Assembly (NCBI GenBank): GCA_964036275.1
Contig: OZ038435.1
Location: forward strand, 14,857,634 to 14,921,633
Source: Litoditis marina
Lineage: Eukaryota; Nematoda; Chromadorea; Rhabditida; Rhabditidae
Reading direction: 5' to 3'
DNA: 64,000 nt
How positions within the stretch are numbered: position 1 is the first letter of the stretch; the number at the start of each line of letters is the position of its first letter. Made by a program: the position numbers and the translations under genes. A model generated the notes under the pieces. That model had not been told where the DNA came from. It saw nothing but the letters and a program-made list of their open reading frames with translations, and did not search any database. Positions 51,333 to 60,771 of the stretch are shown here, piece after piece.

Positions 51333-51855
51333 AAATTCCGATAAAACAACAGTTAGAGGTCTCAAACTCGTTGATAGAGGTAGAAAATATGATTGTTATG
51401 AGCTCATTGCTTTTAGAAGAGTTGTTCAATGATGGGGTTCATGAAAACTTACATTAATTGACCGAAATTTCCGTTTAGAAAATTACTACAATACAAATAC
51501 GACCATTTCATAACAGTTTTGGAGATGAAATCTTAAGCAGGACAATATACGAGGACTATCACAATATTCAAACTTAAAAGTCCTCGTTACAGTGAAAAAT
51601 ACAGTGTTTCTCTCCTTATTTTGTTCGCTTCCTGTATTTTCAACCGATGGAGTTGCTCACGGGCAACACAAACCGCGCCCCAGCTGTACCGTACTCGGTG
51701 CACTGCATACCTTCTCAGACAAATGCCCATCATTAGCCAGCGACAACTCAACAAAAACTTTTCACTTTTTTCTAGCGCGCGACAAAAAAATGGAAATTTT
51801 CAATGGTCTGCTATTAGACGGCGACAAAAAACTGCGTGAAATTTATAGCGGCGGC

Positions 51856-52838
51856 TCAAAGATTTCTCGCCGATTTCTAGCGCGCTACTGAACTTCATAC
51901 GCTGCACGGTTTTTACGTGATCGTAATGTGAAGCCGCGGACTTCGTATTATGCAAAACTGTCGCATAATTTTCTCTCTCTCTTTTTAAATTTTTAATTCT
52001 TTTTTTATTGTTATTTTGTTGTTGTTCATTATTTTTTATGTTCAGCTTTCGAATGTAATTGCAGACACTCAGAACTGATTTTCTTCTTCCTTTGCCCGAA
52101 ATAGGATGGACATTTATTCGTGAAAGACGTCGAAGTCAAATTTTTTAGGTAGGTTCACAGAAAAATTGCAGAAGGTCAGTCAGAAATATTGCAGTATCGC
52201 CCATTCATGAACGTTATTCTGCCTGCAGTTGGAGAATGATTAAGGAGTACCGATTACAAAGATGATGTGTATTATGACAAGGCTCAAAAAACGATTGTTA
52301 ATGGTTATAAAGTGGAAACTAGTGAAGAAAGTTCGTTTTAGTCATCCTGAAGAATTATTAAAGTTTCTCTTTCCGCTTTCGGGAACGTTTACTCAAGGGC
52401 TTGCTCTTCTAACTGGATTTTCACTTCGAATCGCCTTATATTCTGGCTGTCACAAGACGAAACTTCCTATTTTGTGCCAAACCGGGGAGGGATATAGAAT
52501 ATAAACGGATGTCATTCAGAGTTTTAGGAGTATTGATACGTGTATTTGTAGATTTTTTGATAATTTTGTTACAAATATCCATGTTTTACATTATTATATT
52601 TTTAATTTTAACTCAGTCGCAGAAGCAACAGATAAGTCAAAGCGGGGAGTTTAGTAATATCGATCTTTTTTGATATTCTCATACAAGATTATTTTAACCT
52701 ACCAGTTAATGCTCACTTAGAACTTAAGGCTTAGGCTCAGGAAAACGACCACTTTCGAATAGACGACGAGTAAGGTCCGACTGTGCGATAAAAAAATTCG
52801 TTTTCCATTCAAATAGCAAGTAATATTGATGATTTCAG
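51856..52838. other. Left interior of the nested element
   Basis: AT-rich. It holds an 80-codon + frame at 52262-52504 with no bounded splice sites or recognised domain, and a GAAATAGGATGGAC block ending at TTTTTTAG/GTAGGTT near 52140 that could be exon but runs into an in-frame stop. Nothing can be called. Confidence 0.4.
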
Positions 52839-52935
52839 AGCCTGTCTCGACAATTGGCGCAATCCCTCTTTGGCAAGTGCCAAGCTCATTCAGGAAGGTA
52901 TTATGGGACTGTTCATCGGACTTCTATATCTGCAG
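52839..52935 (+). pseudogene. ABCG-type ABC transporter fragment (TM1 exon)
   Basis: A 97-bp block between GATTTCAG and GTTGGTTT is open for 32 codons in one frame. It begins ACLDNWRNPSLASAK and ends GIMGLFIGLLYLQ. The pattern (a basic-Asn-Pro motif, then a K/R..Q turn, then a hydrophobic helix ending G-L-x-Y) is what I know from the start of transmembrane segment 1 of White/ABCG half-transporters, which export sterols, lipids or pigment precursors at membranes. No nucleotide-binding domain (Walker A, LSGGQ) is visible nearby. Read in phase, the next exon-like block at 53239 hits TAA after five codons, so this is a fragment, likely captured or decayed. Length, 32 residues, is too short for certainty. 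Confidence 0.45.
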
Positions 52936-53141
52936 GTTGGTTTTTGGTTTCGATTTTGCTGTTCAAATGATAGAGCATAGGGGAAAATGTGATTCAATCA
53001 TTTCCAATTGCTCGGAATATAGCCATTTTTGTTTTGAGACGTAACGTACGGCCAGCGAAATGACAAATTTTCCTGTTTTTGGGCAGAAGTAGCCCGTTTT
53101 TCGATTTTTTTCTGGCCGCTTAGACCACTTCGCTGGACTAT

Positions 53142-53153
53142 GGGGGGGGGGGG
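53142..53153 (+). repeat. Poly-G tract (12 G)
   Basis: An uninterrupted run of 12 G lies in otherwise AT-rich DNA. Such monotracts can form G-quadruplexes and are known in Caenorhabditis to need the FANCJ-like helicase DOG-1 for stable replication. Whether that applies here is inference. Confidence 0.9.
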
Positions 53154-53238
53154 TGTCAGCTCTGCCATAATCTAGATTGGGGAATACGATGTTGACCAAT
53201 AACAGTTTCTTATTAAAACGTTAATCATACTTTTACAG

Positions 53239-53347
53239 TGCTCCATCGGCTCCTAAACGCGGTTGTGTTGATGATCGACAGGTACGACGAGAAGAAACGT
53301 TGCGGTACCGGAATCTTCACGGAAGAACATCTTTTTATTTAGAGCAG
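53239..53347 (+). CDS. Candidate internal exon in nested element
   Basis: 109 bp between TTTTACAG and GTTGGTTT, open for 36 codons after a one-base start (APSAPKRGCVDDRQVRREE..., ending SFYLEQ). It is charged and not similar to a family I recognise. A second frame (VLHRLLNAVVLMIDRYDEKK...) is also open for 34 codons before a stop near the end. Neither frame continues the ABCG-like exon at 52839-52935 in phase. Confidence 0.3.
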
Positions 53348-53482
53348 GTTGGTTTGGCTTTTATTGAACAACATCGTTGAAGGGCAGGTCTTGTGTAAAA
53401 CCCAACCTTTTCGTTAAACCTTCTCAGAACTCAGAACTAACTGTGAAAACCAAATTATGTGTGTGACATGTGAAAAGGGGGC

Positions 53483-53703
53483 CAGTTACACATGCAACCA
53501 ATGTGCCAATGCAACATGTAAAGACAGTTCGGTTGCTTCCCAAATGCAACCAAATTGCATTAAAAACAGGAAAATGTCCAACAATTGTGTTTGGTTGCAT
53601 TTGAAAATCAACCGAAAGCAACCGAATTTTCTTTACACATGCAACCCGGTTGCATTTTGGTTTTGGTTGCAGTTGCATGCAACCTGGTTGCATGTGTAAA
53701 CCG
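53483..53703. mobile_element. Palindromic TGCAACC-rich element (MITE-like)
   Basis: Ends are inverted: GTTACACATGCAACCA at the left and TGGTTGCATGTGTAAAC at the right. The roughly 220-bp interior is packed with TGCAACC/GGTTGCA words in both orientations (at least ten), so it could fold extensively. AAGGGG flanks both sides (before 53481 and at 53706) and may be a short target duplication. It lies within the nested element in unit A; unit B lacks the whole region. Confidence 0.7.
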
Positions 53704-54205
53704 ACAAGGGGACAGGTTTTCGTTTGGAGATAGTTTCAGGTTCACCAAAAATCCGTTTAGTAGTTAGGTAGATGATCGCTCGCCGGTAATTTTCACACAA
53801 CTAAGATGTTTTTTCCTATTTGGATGGTTATAAACGTCAAAATTTGTCACCAAAGATCTGAAAACTTCGAAATCGTAAGTTAAACAGCCAGTATATAGTA
53901 ACGGAATCGTTATGGTGCTACCCTTGCCGGCGGTCTATGTTCAATGACTACGTGCAAACTAGATTCAATGATGAAATACAATCCGTTATTATCATTGAAT
54001 ACTCACGAGCCCCGGACGGTGTATGGTTTTTATATAATAGTTTTTCAGTGGTTCCTACAACGTTTCAAACAGATTTTTGTGCTAATGCAAACTGATCCGG
54101 GTTTCGCACGTAACATGTGCTCGTTTTTTTGTTGAAATTTCGGTTAGTTGAGCGACAGTGGTTCGAATTCGTCCTATACTTTTTTGATAAATTGCATAGT
54201 TTCAG
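53704..54205. other. Intronic-looking sequence in the nested element
   Basis: No bounded exon is seen. It contains GGTGCTACCCTTGCCGGCGG-type GC-richer patches near 53910 amid AT-rich DNA, and is probably an intron preceding the terminal exon at 54206. Confidence 0.4.
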
Positions 54206-54294
54206 CTTGCGTGGTCGATATGGTCCAAGAGCTCTACAATCAAGCAACTCGATTAGATTCTGAAGAGACCCCAAGACAGCCGAGTAGAAGATGA
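54206..54294 (+). CDS. Candidate terminal exon in nested element
   Basis: Follows TAGTTTCAG. After two bases it reads CVVDMVQELYNQATRLDSEE..., ending PRQPSRR and TGA (54292-54294). The other two frames stop early. AATAAA follows 107 bases downstream. Acceptor, open frame, stop and polyadenylation word in the right order make this the most gene-like 3' end in the nested element. The product is unknown, and it is not an evident ABCG C-terminus. Confidence 0.4.
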
Positions 54295-54401
54295 AGATCA
54301 CTCTAATCTCCATTCTGTGTGCGATTTCTATATTAAATGAGAATATGTTCCTTTTGTTCATGTTTAAGTGGTTTATATTGTATTTCTGTGATATTTAATT
54401 G

Positions 54402-54407
54402 AATAAA
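54402..54407 (+). terminator. AATAAA polyadenylation signal
   Basis: Canonical AATAAA, 107 bases after the TGA of the candidate terminal exon and inside an AT-rich 3' region. Confidence 0.5.
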
Positions 54408-54682
54408 ATTGCAGTATTTAACTATTGTTTTCATTCAAAACAGGAATTGAAAAGTGAAAAGAGAAAATACGGTTTTTTTTTCCTGCCCCAACCGGCGTTC
54501 TGTTCATTCTGGCGATTAAACGATTTGTAGCAAGCCATTGAAATGTTTAACCGCGGGCGACTTGACGATTTGTAGCGCGCGAATTAAGCATTTGTCGCCT
54601 GCAAGCAATTCGCAACAAATATGCTAATTCGCGCGCTACAAATCTTTAAGTCGCTCGCTAATGATCGTCACTTGGCTGAGTT

Positions 54683-55185
54683 TATTTGGGCTAATTTTCC
54701 AAATTCGCAAATTTCTTGTTTCCTTTTTCATCGTTTCAAGTTGTTTTTATTTAGTTATTTCTGTTATCGTATTTTAGTTAAGCACTTTATTAATGACATT
54801 TCGAGTGATTCCAACCCCACTAACTACTGTAGAGCGCAATAAATATGTTTATAGGTATTTAGGCCAAAAATGAAATTTTAGTTTAATTTTCTTTAGCAAA
54901 CGTTGGGACGTTCTATTTTACAGTTTAAGATGCTGGTAGTATGTAGAACGCAGATTTTTTTCTCTGCTCAAAGCCCCATTCAATTTTTACGACATTTGTT
55001 GGTTATCAGTCCTCATTCTTTCTTTTTTTGCTCTGCTTATAGCTTTCGGCTCTCATTGAATACTAGTCACTTTATATTTCTCACTGATCAATGCACCGGG
55101 AATAAAGGTTCATCCATTTTTGATGTGCTGTGCTGAGATTATTTGGTTTACTAGCATTCATCGTCTTTATTATTGCTCATTTCAG
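54683..55185. other. Unit A noncoding stretch shared with unit B
   Basis: Corresponds to about 57955-58478 in unit B. The two copies share a frame ending NYCR-x-Q and AATAAA (54838 in A), but most base differences between the copies change the amino acid, so no protein constraint is seen. It is probably the 3' part of an upstream transcript or simple repeat sequence. Confidence 0.5.
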
Positions 55186-55984
55186 GTAGCCTGTGACTTC
55201 CGCTCGTGATATAGTCCGCAGTGCGTCTTCTTAAGGTTGGTTTTTATGATTGTCACCTTGCGCACTACCTTAAGAAATATGTGAATACGGTTGTGCAGTA
55301 AACTTGAGAAATACTAAACTTATTGATGTTTATACAAGTTGACAGCTGATTTTGGAAGGTGAACAGCTAAAACGAACTGTCACACAAGGCTCAAGATTTT
55401 GTGACAACGCATCTCCACTGTTTTGCATTTATAGCAATATCTTGAACACAAAAAATGACTTTGATGTCCAAATTGATGTTGTTTTTTTTTCAAAGGAAAA
55501 TATCTACGGAGCTAATTATCTTCTAAAGCTTTTATAAACTATGTATTTCTGAATGTGATGTATTTAGTTCGAAAAATGACCGTAATTAGTCTAAAATTAT
55601 GTTGAATGGGGAGTTGTCCGGCCGCGACACGGGGGAGGGAGGAGTTGTCACGTAATCTTAGATGTTGTTTATTTCAAGTTCAAGGATAGAATCTACTCAC
55701 TATCTTAATTGGGAAGTTTAAAGCCAATTCAAGCAACTATGGAGACGAATTATCGCGGGTTTTAAGTACATTTCAATATAGTACACAGTTTTACGGACGG
55801 TTGAGGTTTCTGATAACAAGTTAATTCATATTTTCAGATGTGCTGAAATCTATCTCTATCATTGCGAAATCCAACGTGATTTTGCGCCGGAATCGTCGGT
55901 CCGGATCCACCGGCTAAAACTTTTGGGTCAGTTTATTTTATTTTGATGTTAATCATGAATTTCTATCGGTATTGCAATAAAATC

Positions 55985-57020
55985 GGACTATTTGAATGAA
56001 TTTGCATAAAAAAGTAGGCAAAATCTCTCGTTTTCGGCGGAAAAGTAGTTCGTTTTCCAATTTTTGTGGATGCTCCGACAACATTCGGAGTGTATGCCAA
56101 CAGCCACTCCGGGTATTTATAGAAAAATCATATCAGCCGGCTTTTTCGCATAATTCACTTGTTATATGTGTTATTTAGTTGGTGGTGCTTCTGTTCATGG
56201 GCTTTTTACAGGAGATGATCGGAGTGTCTGTCCACCGTCTGCACGGATCACGTCCAATCCCCCAGCAAGATCTTTAGGAAGCCCATTAGTGGTTAGTTTA
56301 GCTCTCGGTTACTTCTGTTTTTTTTTTGAATAATGAAATTTACGGTATAGTGATAGTTTGAGCAAGGTAAATTCTTTGTTTTCATACACCAGTAACGCTC
56401 GACTAATCCACAAAGAGTATAGTGGTAGTCAATTGTACAGTCACGTGAAGCATGTTAAACACAGCAGAAGTCAGAAACGTGCAATGACAAAAGTGCACGA
56501 TATCCCATTAGAGTGTTAACTTTACGTGACTGTTTAATTGGCTTCTATTAAAGTGCGTTTTTACATTGAAACACATGATAAGTAATGATTTGCATCAAAA
56601 ACAGACCTAGTTTTCGGTGAAAAAAGTAAAATGTTGTTCGATTTTCATGGCTTTTCGGACTACTTTTAACTTTACCGGTGTCTGTTTGTTTTGAGTTGTA
56701 ATCTAATTTTACGGAAACTGTTCAGGTTTAAAACATCCAATTAAATGTATTTGGAGATCAAAAGAGTAAATTAGCGTGAATCCATTAGTTAAATTAGCGT
56801 CAGCGTCAGCAGGGTTGTCCGAATAGTCAGAAAAATTCGAAAACGGCCCACTTTTCACGGGATTCATACACCACTAAGGTTCAACTGATCCGCAAAGAGT
56901 AGTGCGTTTTTTTCACATAGAATCACGTGATAGGTAATGATTTCGCATAAAAAAGACATATTTCATCGTTTGGCAAGAAAGTAACCCGTTTTCCGATTTT
57001 CATGGCTTATGGAATCAGTT
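55985..57020 (+). repeat. Cluster of dispersed repeat copies in unit A
   Basis: Three copies of the family first noted at 12333: about 55985-56090 (TTTGCATAAAAAAGTAGG ... GGATGCTCCGACAAC), 56390-56665 (ATACACCAGTAACGCTC, then GATTTGCATCAAAAACAG and GATTTTCATGGC) and 56865-57015 (ATACACCACTAAGG, ATTTCGCATAAAAAAGAC, CCGATTTTCATGGC). Each pairs an ACACCA start with a GCATmAAAAA core and a TTTTC-GATTTT tail. Confidence 0.6.
56430..56540. repeat. 111-bp foldback element, copy A
   Basis: The outer arms CAATTGTACAGTCACGTGAAG and TTTACGTGACTGTTTAATTG are inverted copies with few mismatches. Inside is a second hairpin, CGTGCA ... TGCACG, around AATGACAAAAG. The core ACAGCAGAAGTCAGAAACGT is identical in unit B. 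Either a MITE or a structured RNA-coding segment. Confidence 0.65.
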
Positions 57021-57332
57021 CTTTTTGACCGCTAAGTTGTTACTGAGTCACTGTTCTTCAAGAAAGAAACAACATTATTTTTTCATACCATCAGTTCGAT
57101 GTATTCGAATCAACATAGTAAATTAGCAAGAATCATTCACTTCAGTTTTTACGTTATCATCTATGTTTGCCGAGGTCTGTATGTGCATTTCATTCCGATT
57201 CGTTAGTTTCTACATTTCAGGTAGAATTCATCAGCTATGGACGAGTGAAGACTGGAATGCACCTATCTAGCTCTACGTGTACTTGTATATATTTCAAAGT
57301 GATAAAATTCTGTGTTTATGTCATGTTTTATG

Positions 57333-57338
57333 AATAAA
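57333..57338 (+). terminator. AATAAA at the end of copy A exon 4
   Basis: TTTTATGAATAAAAGTATAA is present in both units, at the end of the fourth exon-like block. Confidence 0.55.
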
Positions 57339-57440
57339 AGTATAATTTGATTACAATTTAACTTTGTTTTTTTATTGTTATAGTAATAAACTGATAAATA
57401 GTCTATAAGAACGAAACGAATGAACATTATGAATTGTTAT

Positions 57441-57571
57441 CAGCGGCGCGCCCATTGGTTGCCGATGCCATGCCGGGTGGTTGCCGGCGCCGAGCTGACT
57501 GGTCAAAACGGCATCCTTCTGGCAGGGCATCGGCAACCAACCGGCTCGGCATCGGCAGAAATGTTTCCCAG
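57441..57571. repeat. GC-rich inverted-repeat module M
   Basis: 131 bp, starting CAGCGGCGCGCC and ending ATGTTTCCCAG, between unit A and unit B. About 95% identical (roughly 7 differences) to module R at 60878-61008. It contains inverted arms, TTGGTTGCCGATGCC against GGCATCGGCAACCAA, flanking GCCGGCGCCGAGC. Shares the TGCCGATGCC/GGCATCGGCA words with the left palindromes. Confidence 0.9.
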
Positions 57572-58478
57572 TTAAACCCCGTTAAAACCACAATTAAGAG
57601 AGGTCAAACTGGTTGAAAAGTGTAGAAAATGATATTTTGATGAACTCATTACTTTTCGAAAAGTTATACAATGATTGGGTTCATGAAAACTCATCTTAGT
57701 TAATCGAAATTCCCAATTAGAAAGTCACTACAGTACAAATACGATCATTTTGTGATTGTTTTTGGAGTTCGACATCCTAAGCAGGGCAATATACAAGGAA
57801 TATTGTTATTCAGTCTCAAAAGTCATCGTTACAGTAAAAAGTTCCGTGTTTATCTCAGTAATTGTTCGCTTCCTGTATTTTCAATCAAAGCAGCTCACGG
57901 GCATCGCAAACCGCGCCCCAGCTATACCGTACTGGGTGCATTTCAGACCTTTATTCGAGCTAATTTTCGAAATTCGCAAATTTATTGTTTTCTCTTTTTA
58001 TCCTTTCAAGTTGGTTTTATTTAATTATTTCTGTTATCGTATTTTAGTTAAGCACATGATTAATGAAATTTTGAGTGATTCTAACCTCACTAACTACTGT
58101 AGACCGCAATAAATGGCTTCATAGGTAAAATTTTAGGCCAGACATGGCATTTTTGTTTATTTTTCTTTAGCAATAGATGTTACGCGTTGGAACGTTCTAT
58201 TCTACGGTTTTAGATGTTGGTAGTATGTTTCTCATTAGCAGTAGAACGCAGAATGTTTTCTCTAATCAAGGCCCATTCAATTTTTGCGATATTTGTTGAT
58301 TACCAGTCCTCATTCTTTCTTTTGCTCTCTGCTTATAGCTTTCGGTTCTCATTGATTACTAGTCACTTTGTATTTCCCATTGATCAATGCACCGGGAATG
58401 AATGTTCACCCATTGTGCTGTGCTGAAATTATTTGGTTTACTAGCATTATTCATCGTCCTAATTATTGCTCATTTCAG
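57572..58478. other. Unit B 5' stretch, no gene called
   Basis: Homologous to 51333-51713 plus 54683-55185 of unit A. A 118-codon frame from about 57756 to 58112 lacks an ATG start and is not conserved as protein between copies. The 45-bp GC-rich patch at about 57893-57940 (GCTCACGGGCA ... CGCGCCCCAGCT) is unusually well conserved between A and B (about 44/48), for no visible reason. Confidence 0.5.
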
Positions 58479-59244
58479 GTAGCCCGGACGTGACTCCCGC
58501 GAAAGATCGTGATATAGTCTGCAGTTCGTTTTTTTAAAGGTTGGTTTTCATGATTCTCACATTTCGCGAACTCGTTTTAAAATATGTGAATACGGATAAC
58601 GGATCTGCAGTAAACTGGAGAAATACTAAACTACTTGATTTTTATACAAGTTGCTAGCTGATTTTGGAATGTGAACAGCCGAGACGAACTGTCACACAAG
58701 GATTAGGATTTTATGACAACTCATCTCCACTGTTTTACAACAAAACTGGCTGTAACATACTTATATTTTAAATATATTCCGACTTCTATACTTCTACTGT
58801 GAGTAAGCATGTATAGCAATATCTTAAACACAAAAAATAACTTTGATGTCCAAAATGAGGTCAAACAACTTAGGTTATTCAATGGGAATCAATTTATCGC
58901 TATTTTATGTTGTTTTTCGGCTTCAAATAAAAAAAAAACCTCGAGGTCTACGGTATCGAGGTCTATTGTTTTTTATTTCAAGTTCAAGGATAGAATCTAA
59001 TTACTATCTTAATTGGGAAGTTTGGAGATAATTTAAGCAACTATGGAGACGAATTATTGCGGAATTTAAATAAATTTCAATATCGTACACAGTTTTAAGG
59101 ACGGTTGAGGTTTCTCATAACAAGTTATTTTATATTCTCAGATCTGATGGAGTCTACCTCTCGCATTGCGAAATCCAACGTGAATTTGATCTTCGGTTCG
59201 GATCCACCAGCTAAAACTTCTGGGTCAGTTTATTTTCTTTTGAT

Positions 59245-59355
59245 GTGCTTGTTCATATATTTTTGATCGTGAGGTTCATAAATATTACAAGCTGGCAACA
59301 GCTGTTCTATCGTGCGGTCAAAATATTCTTTTTTTTGTGGACGAGAATATTTAAT
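59245..59355. repeat. Unit B-specific insertion with hairpin
   Basis: Compared with unit A (TTTTGATGTTAATCATGAA), unit B has about 90 extra bases here, including AAATATTAC, CTGGCAACAGCTG and the inverted GAATATTTAAT / ATATTCTTTT words. Exact ends and any duplication are unclear. Confidence 0.45.
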
Positions 59356-59821
59356 CATGAAATTCTATCAGGATTTCAATGAGGTCGACTATTTGAATGA
59401 ATTTGCATAAAAAAATAGACAAAATTGCTCGTTTTCTGCGAAAAAGTAGTTAGTTTTCCGAATTTCTGTGGATGCTCGGACGAATATTGTGTTGCATGCC
59501 AACAGAGACCCCGAATATTTATAGAAAAATCGTATTAGCTGGCTTTTACGCATAATTCACTCGTTATTTGTGTTATTTAGTTGGTGGGTGCCTCTGTTCA
59601 TGGCCCTTTTTTCAGGAGAATATAGCAGTGTCTCAAGACGTTCAGCACGGATCACGTCCGATTCCCCAGCAAGATCTTCAGAAAGCCCATTAGCGGTTAG
59701 TTTAGCTCTCGGTTACTTCTGTTTATTGGACAATCAAATTTTCGGATATAGGGTAAGGTAAATCCTGTGTTTTCATACACCAGTAACGCTCAACTAATCC
59801 ACAAAGAGTATCCTGTTAGTC

Positions 59822-60234
59822 AATTGTACGATTCCGCGACAACTCGTTCCCGTGCGTCGCGTGTGCGACAACTCGTCCCCTATGTTTTATCACAAAACTA
59901 GCGGAAAACTGTTTTCAAAATGAACTTACGTTTTGCAAAGTTTCCCGCTCATTGTTATATACGAATCCACTATAGATACATCCGAAAAACTGGTTTACTC
60001 GTCACATATTCGAGAGAAAGCAAGAATTAAAATTTGTGACAATTATAGCAAAAGATGATCAATATTTGTTATTTTGATTGTTTTCTATTTGTGAAGTTCT
60101 CTACAGTCGTTAGTATGGAATATAACCTAGTCACTACTCGAATTTTGTTGAGCTTCAAGCTAGTTTGAGCATTTTTTTAGCTGGGGACGAGTTGTCGCAT
60201 CTTCGGGGACGAGTTGTTTGTAAACGAATTGTAC
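59822..60234. mobile_element. 397-bp nonautonomous element with 8-bp duplication
   Basis: AATTGTAC stands at 59822-59829 and again at 60227-60234, flanking a 397-bp insert. Unit A has a single AATTGTAC at the same place. Each end holds two copies of GCGACAACTCGTCCCC-like words in inverted orientation (59836 and 59869; 60184 and 60205 inverted). The outermost bases are poorly matched. An 8-bp duplication is typical of hAT-type transposition, so a hAT-mobilised MITE is likely. No coding frame inside. A related word (GAGTTGTCACACACGCGAC) lies in element 2 at about 25640. Confidence 0.88.
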
Positions 60235-60336
60235 AGTCACGTGAAGCATGGTAAACACAGCAGAAGTCAGAAACGTGCAATGACAAAAGTGCACGATACC
60301 CCATTAGAATGCCAACTTCACGTGGCTATTTAATTG
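60235..60336. repeat. Foldback element, copy B (split at its left arm)
   Basis: Counterpart of 56430-56540. The 397-bp insertion landed in the first ten bases of its left arm, leaving CAATTGTAC at 59821-59829 and the remainder from AGTCACGTGAAGC here. The right arm ends ATTTAATTG. Confidence 0.65.
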
Positions 60337-60771
60337 ACTTCTAGCACACTGCGTTCTACATTGAGACACGTAATAAGTAATGATTTGCATCAAAAACAGA
60401 CCTAGTTCCGGTGAAAAGGGTAAAATTTTGTTCGATTTTCATGGCTATTCGGACAACTTCACCGGTGTCTGTTTGTTTTGAGTTGTAATCTAATTTTATG
60501 GTAACAGTTTAAGTTTAAAACATCAAATTCAAAATCAAAAGAGTAAGTTAGCATGAGTCATTAGTTAAATTAGCGTCAGCCGTCAGTTCTCGGGTGGTCA
60601 GCTATGTTTGCCGAGGTGTGTATGTGCATTTCATTCAGATTTGTGTATTTTTACATTTCAGATCAAATTCATCAGCCATGGACGAGAAGACAGGAATTCG
60701 ACTAGTTGTTCTACGTGTAATCTGTGTATATTAAAAAGTGATAAGATTTCGTGTTTGTGTTGTGTTTTATG

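Larger units (their letters stand above)
51714..54680. mobile_element. Nested 2.97-kb TIR element in unit A, TT flanks
   Basis: Left end CTCAGACAAATG..ATCATTAG; right end, reverse-complemented, CTCAGCCAAGTG..ATCATTAG, matching at about 26 of 31 positions. TT precedes it (51712-51713) and TT follows it (54681-54682). Unit B shows the unoccupied site, GACCTTTATTCG. The subterminal word CGATTT-G/C-TAGCGCGC occurs near both ends (51772, 51872, 54572 and inverted at 54628). It carries several exon-like blocks including an ABCG-like one, a terminal exon and an AATAAA. A 2-bp TT duplication and a CTC start are shared with element 1, but the rest of the termini differ. Confidence 0.85.
55186..57338 (+). 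pseudogene. Four-exon transcription unit, copy A (decayed)
   Basis: Exon-like blocks at 55186-55235 (after ATTTCAG, donor GTTGGTTT), 55838-55926 (after TTTTCAG, donor GTCAGTTT), 56212-56291 (after TTTTACAG, donor GTTAGTTT) and from 57221 (after ATTTCAG) to AATAAA at 57333. All four have counterparts in unit B. Block three is 80 bp in both copies and open in the same frame, reading GDDRSVCPPSARITSNPPAR.... Block one has stops in every frame, and block two differs by 7 bp from copy B, which shifts the frame. It was probably once a gene or is a spliced noncoding RNA. No family is recognised. Confidence 0.45.
51333..57571 (+). repeat. Unit A of the tandem duplication
   Basis: Aligns with unit B (57572-61008). 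The shared landmarks, in order, are CTCATTGCTTTT/CTCATTACTTTT, CGCAAACCGCGCCCCAGCT-like words (51660/57900), TTATCGTATTTTAGTTAAGCAC, TTTCAGGTAGCC, CATTGCGAAATCCAACGTGA, GCACGGATCACGTCC, and the AATAAA-containing tail and GC module. Relative to B it contains a 2.97-kb nested element and about 360 bp extra near 56800-57160. Divergence is obvious but many 20-base words are still shared. Confidence 0.88.

Noticed and set aside
51146..51349. 67-codon minus-strand frame through the GC-rich palindromes
   Set aside because: It is an internally repeated translation of the two 82-bp palindromic units and part of a satellite monomer.
51592..51891. 99-codon frame with a signal-peptide-like start (KNTVFLSLFCSLPVFS)
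   Set aside because: It begins with GTG rather than ATG, runs across the nested element boundary, and the matching region of unit B has a different upstream frame.
55605..55665. GAGTTGTC and GACAACTCC words in unit A as another copy of the 397-bp MITE
   Set aside because: Only the short words are shared. The interior and paired ends are missing and no duplication is visible, so at most it is a remnant.
57756..58112. 118-codon frame in unit B whose C-terminus resembles a frame in unit A (…NYCR-x-Q)
   Set aside because: No ATG start, and most differences between the copies change the residue, so there is no sign of protein constraint. It ends at an AATAAA.
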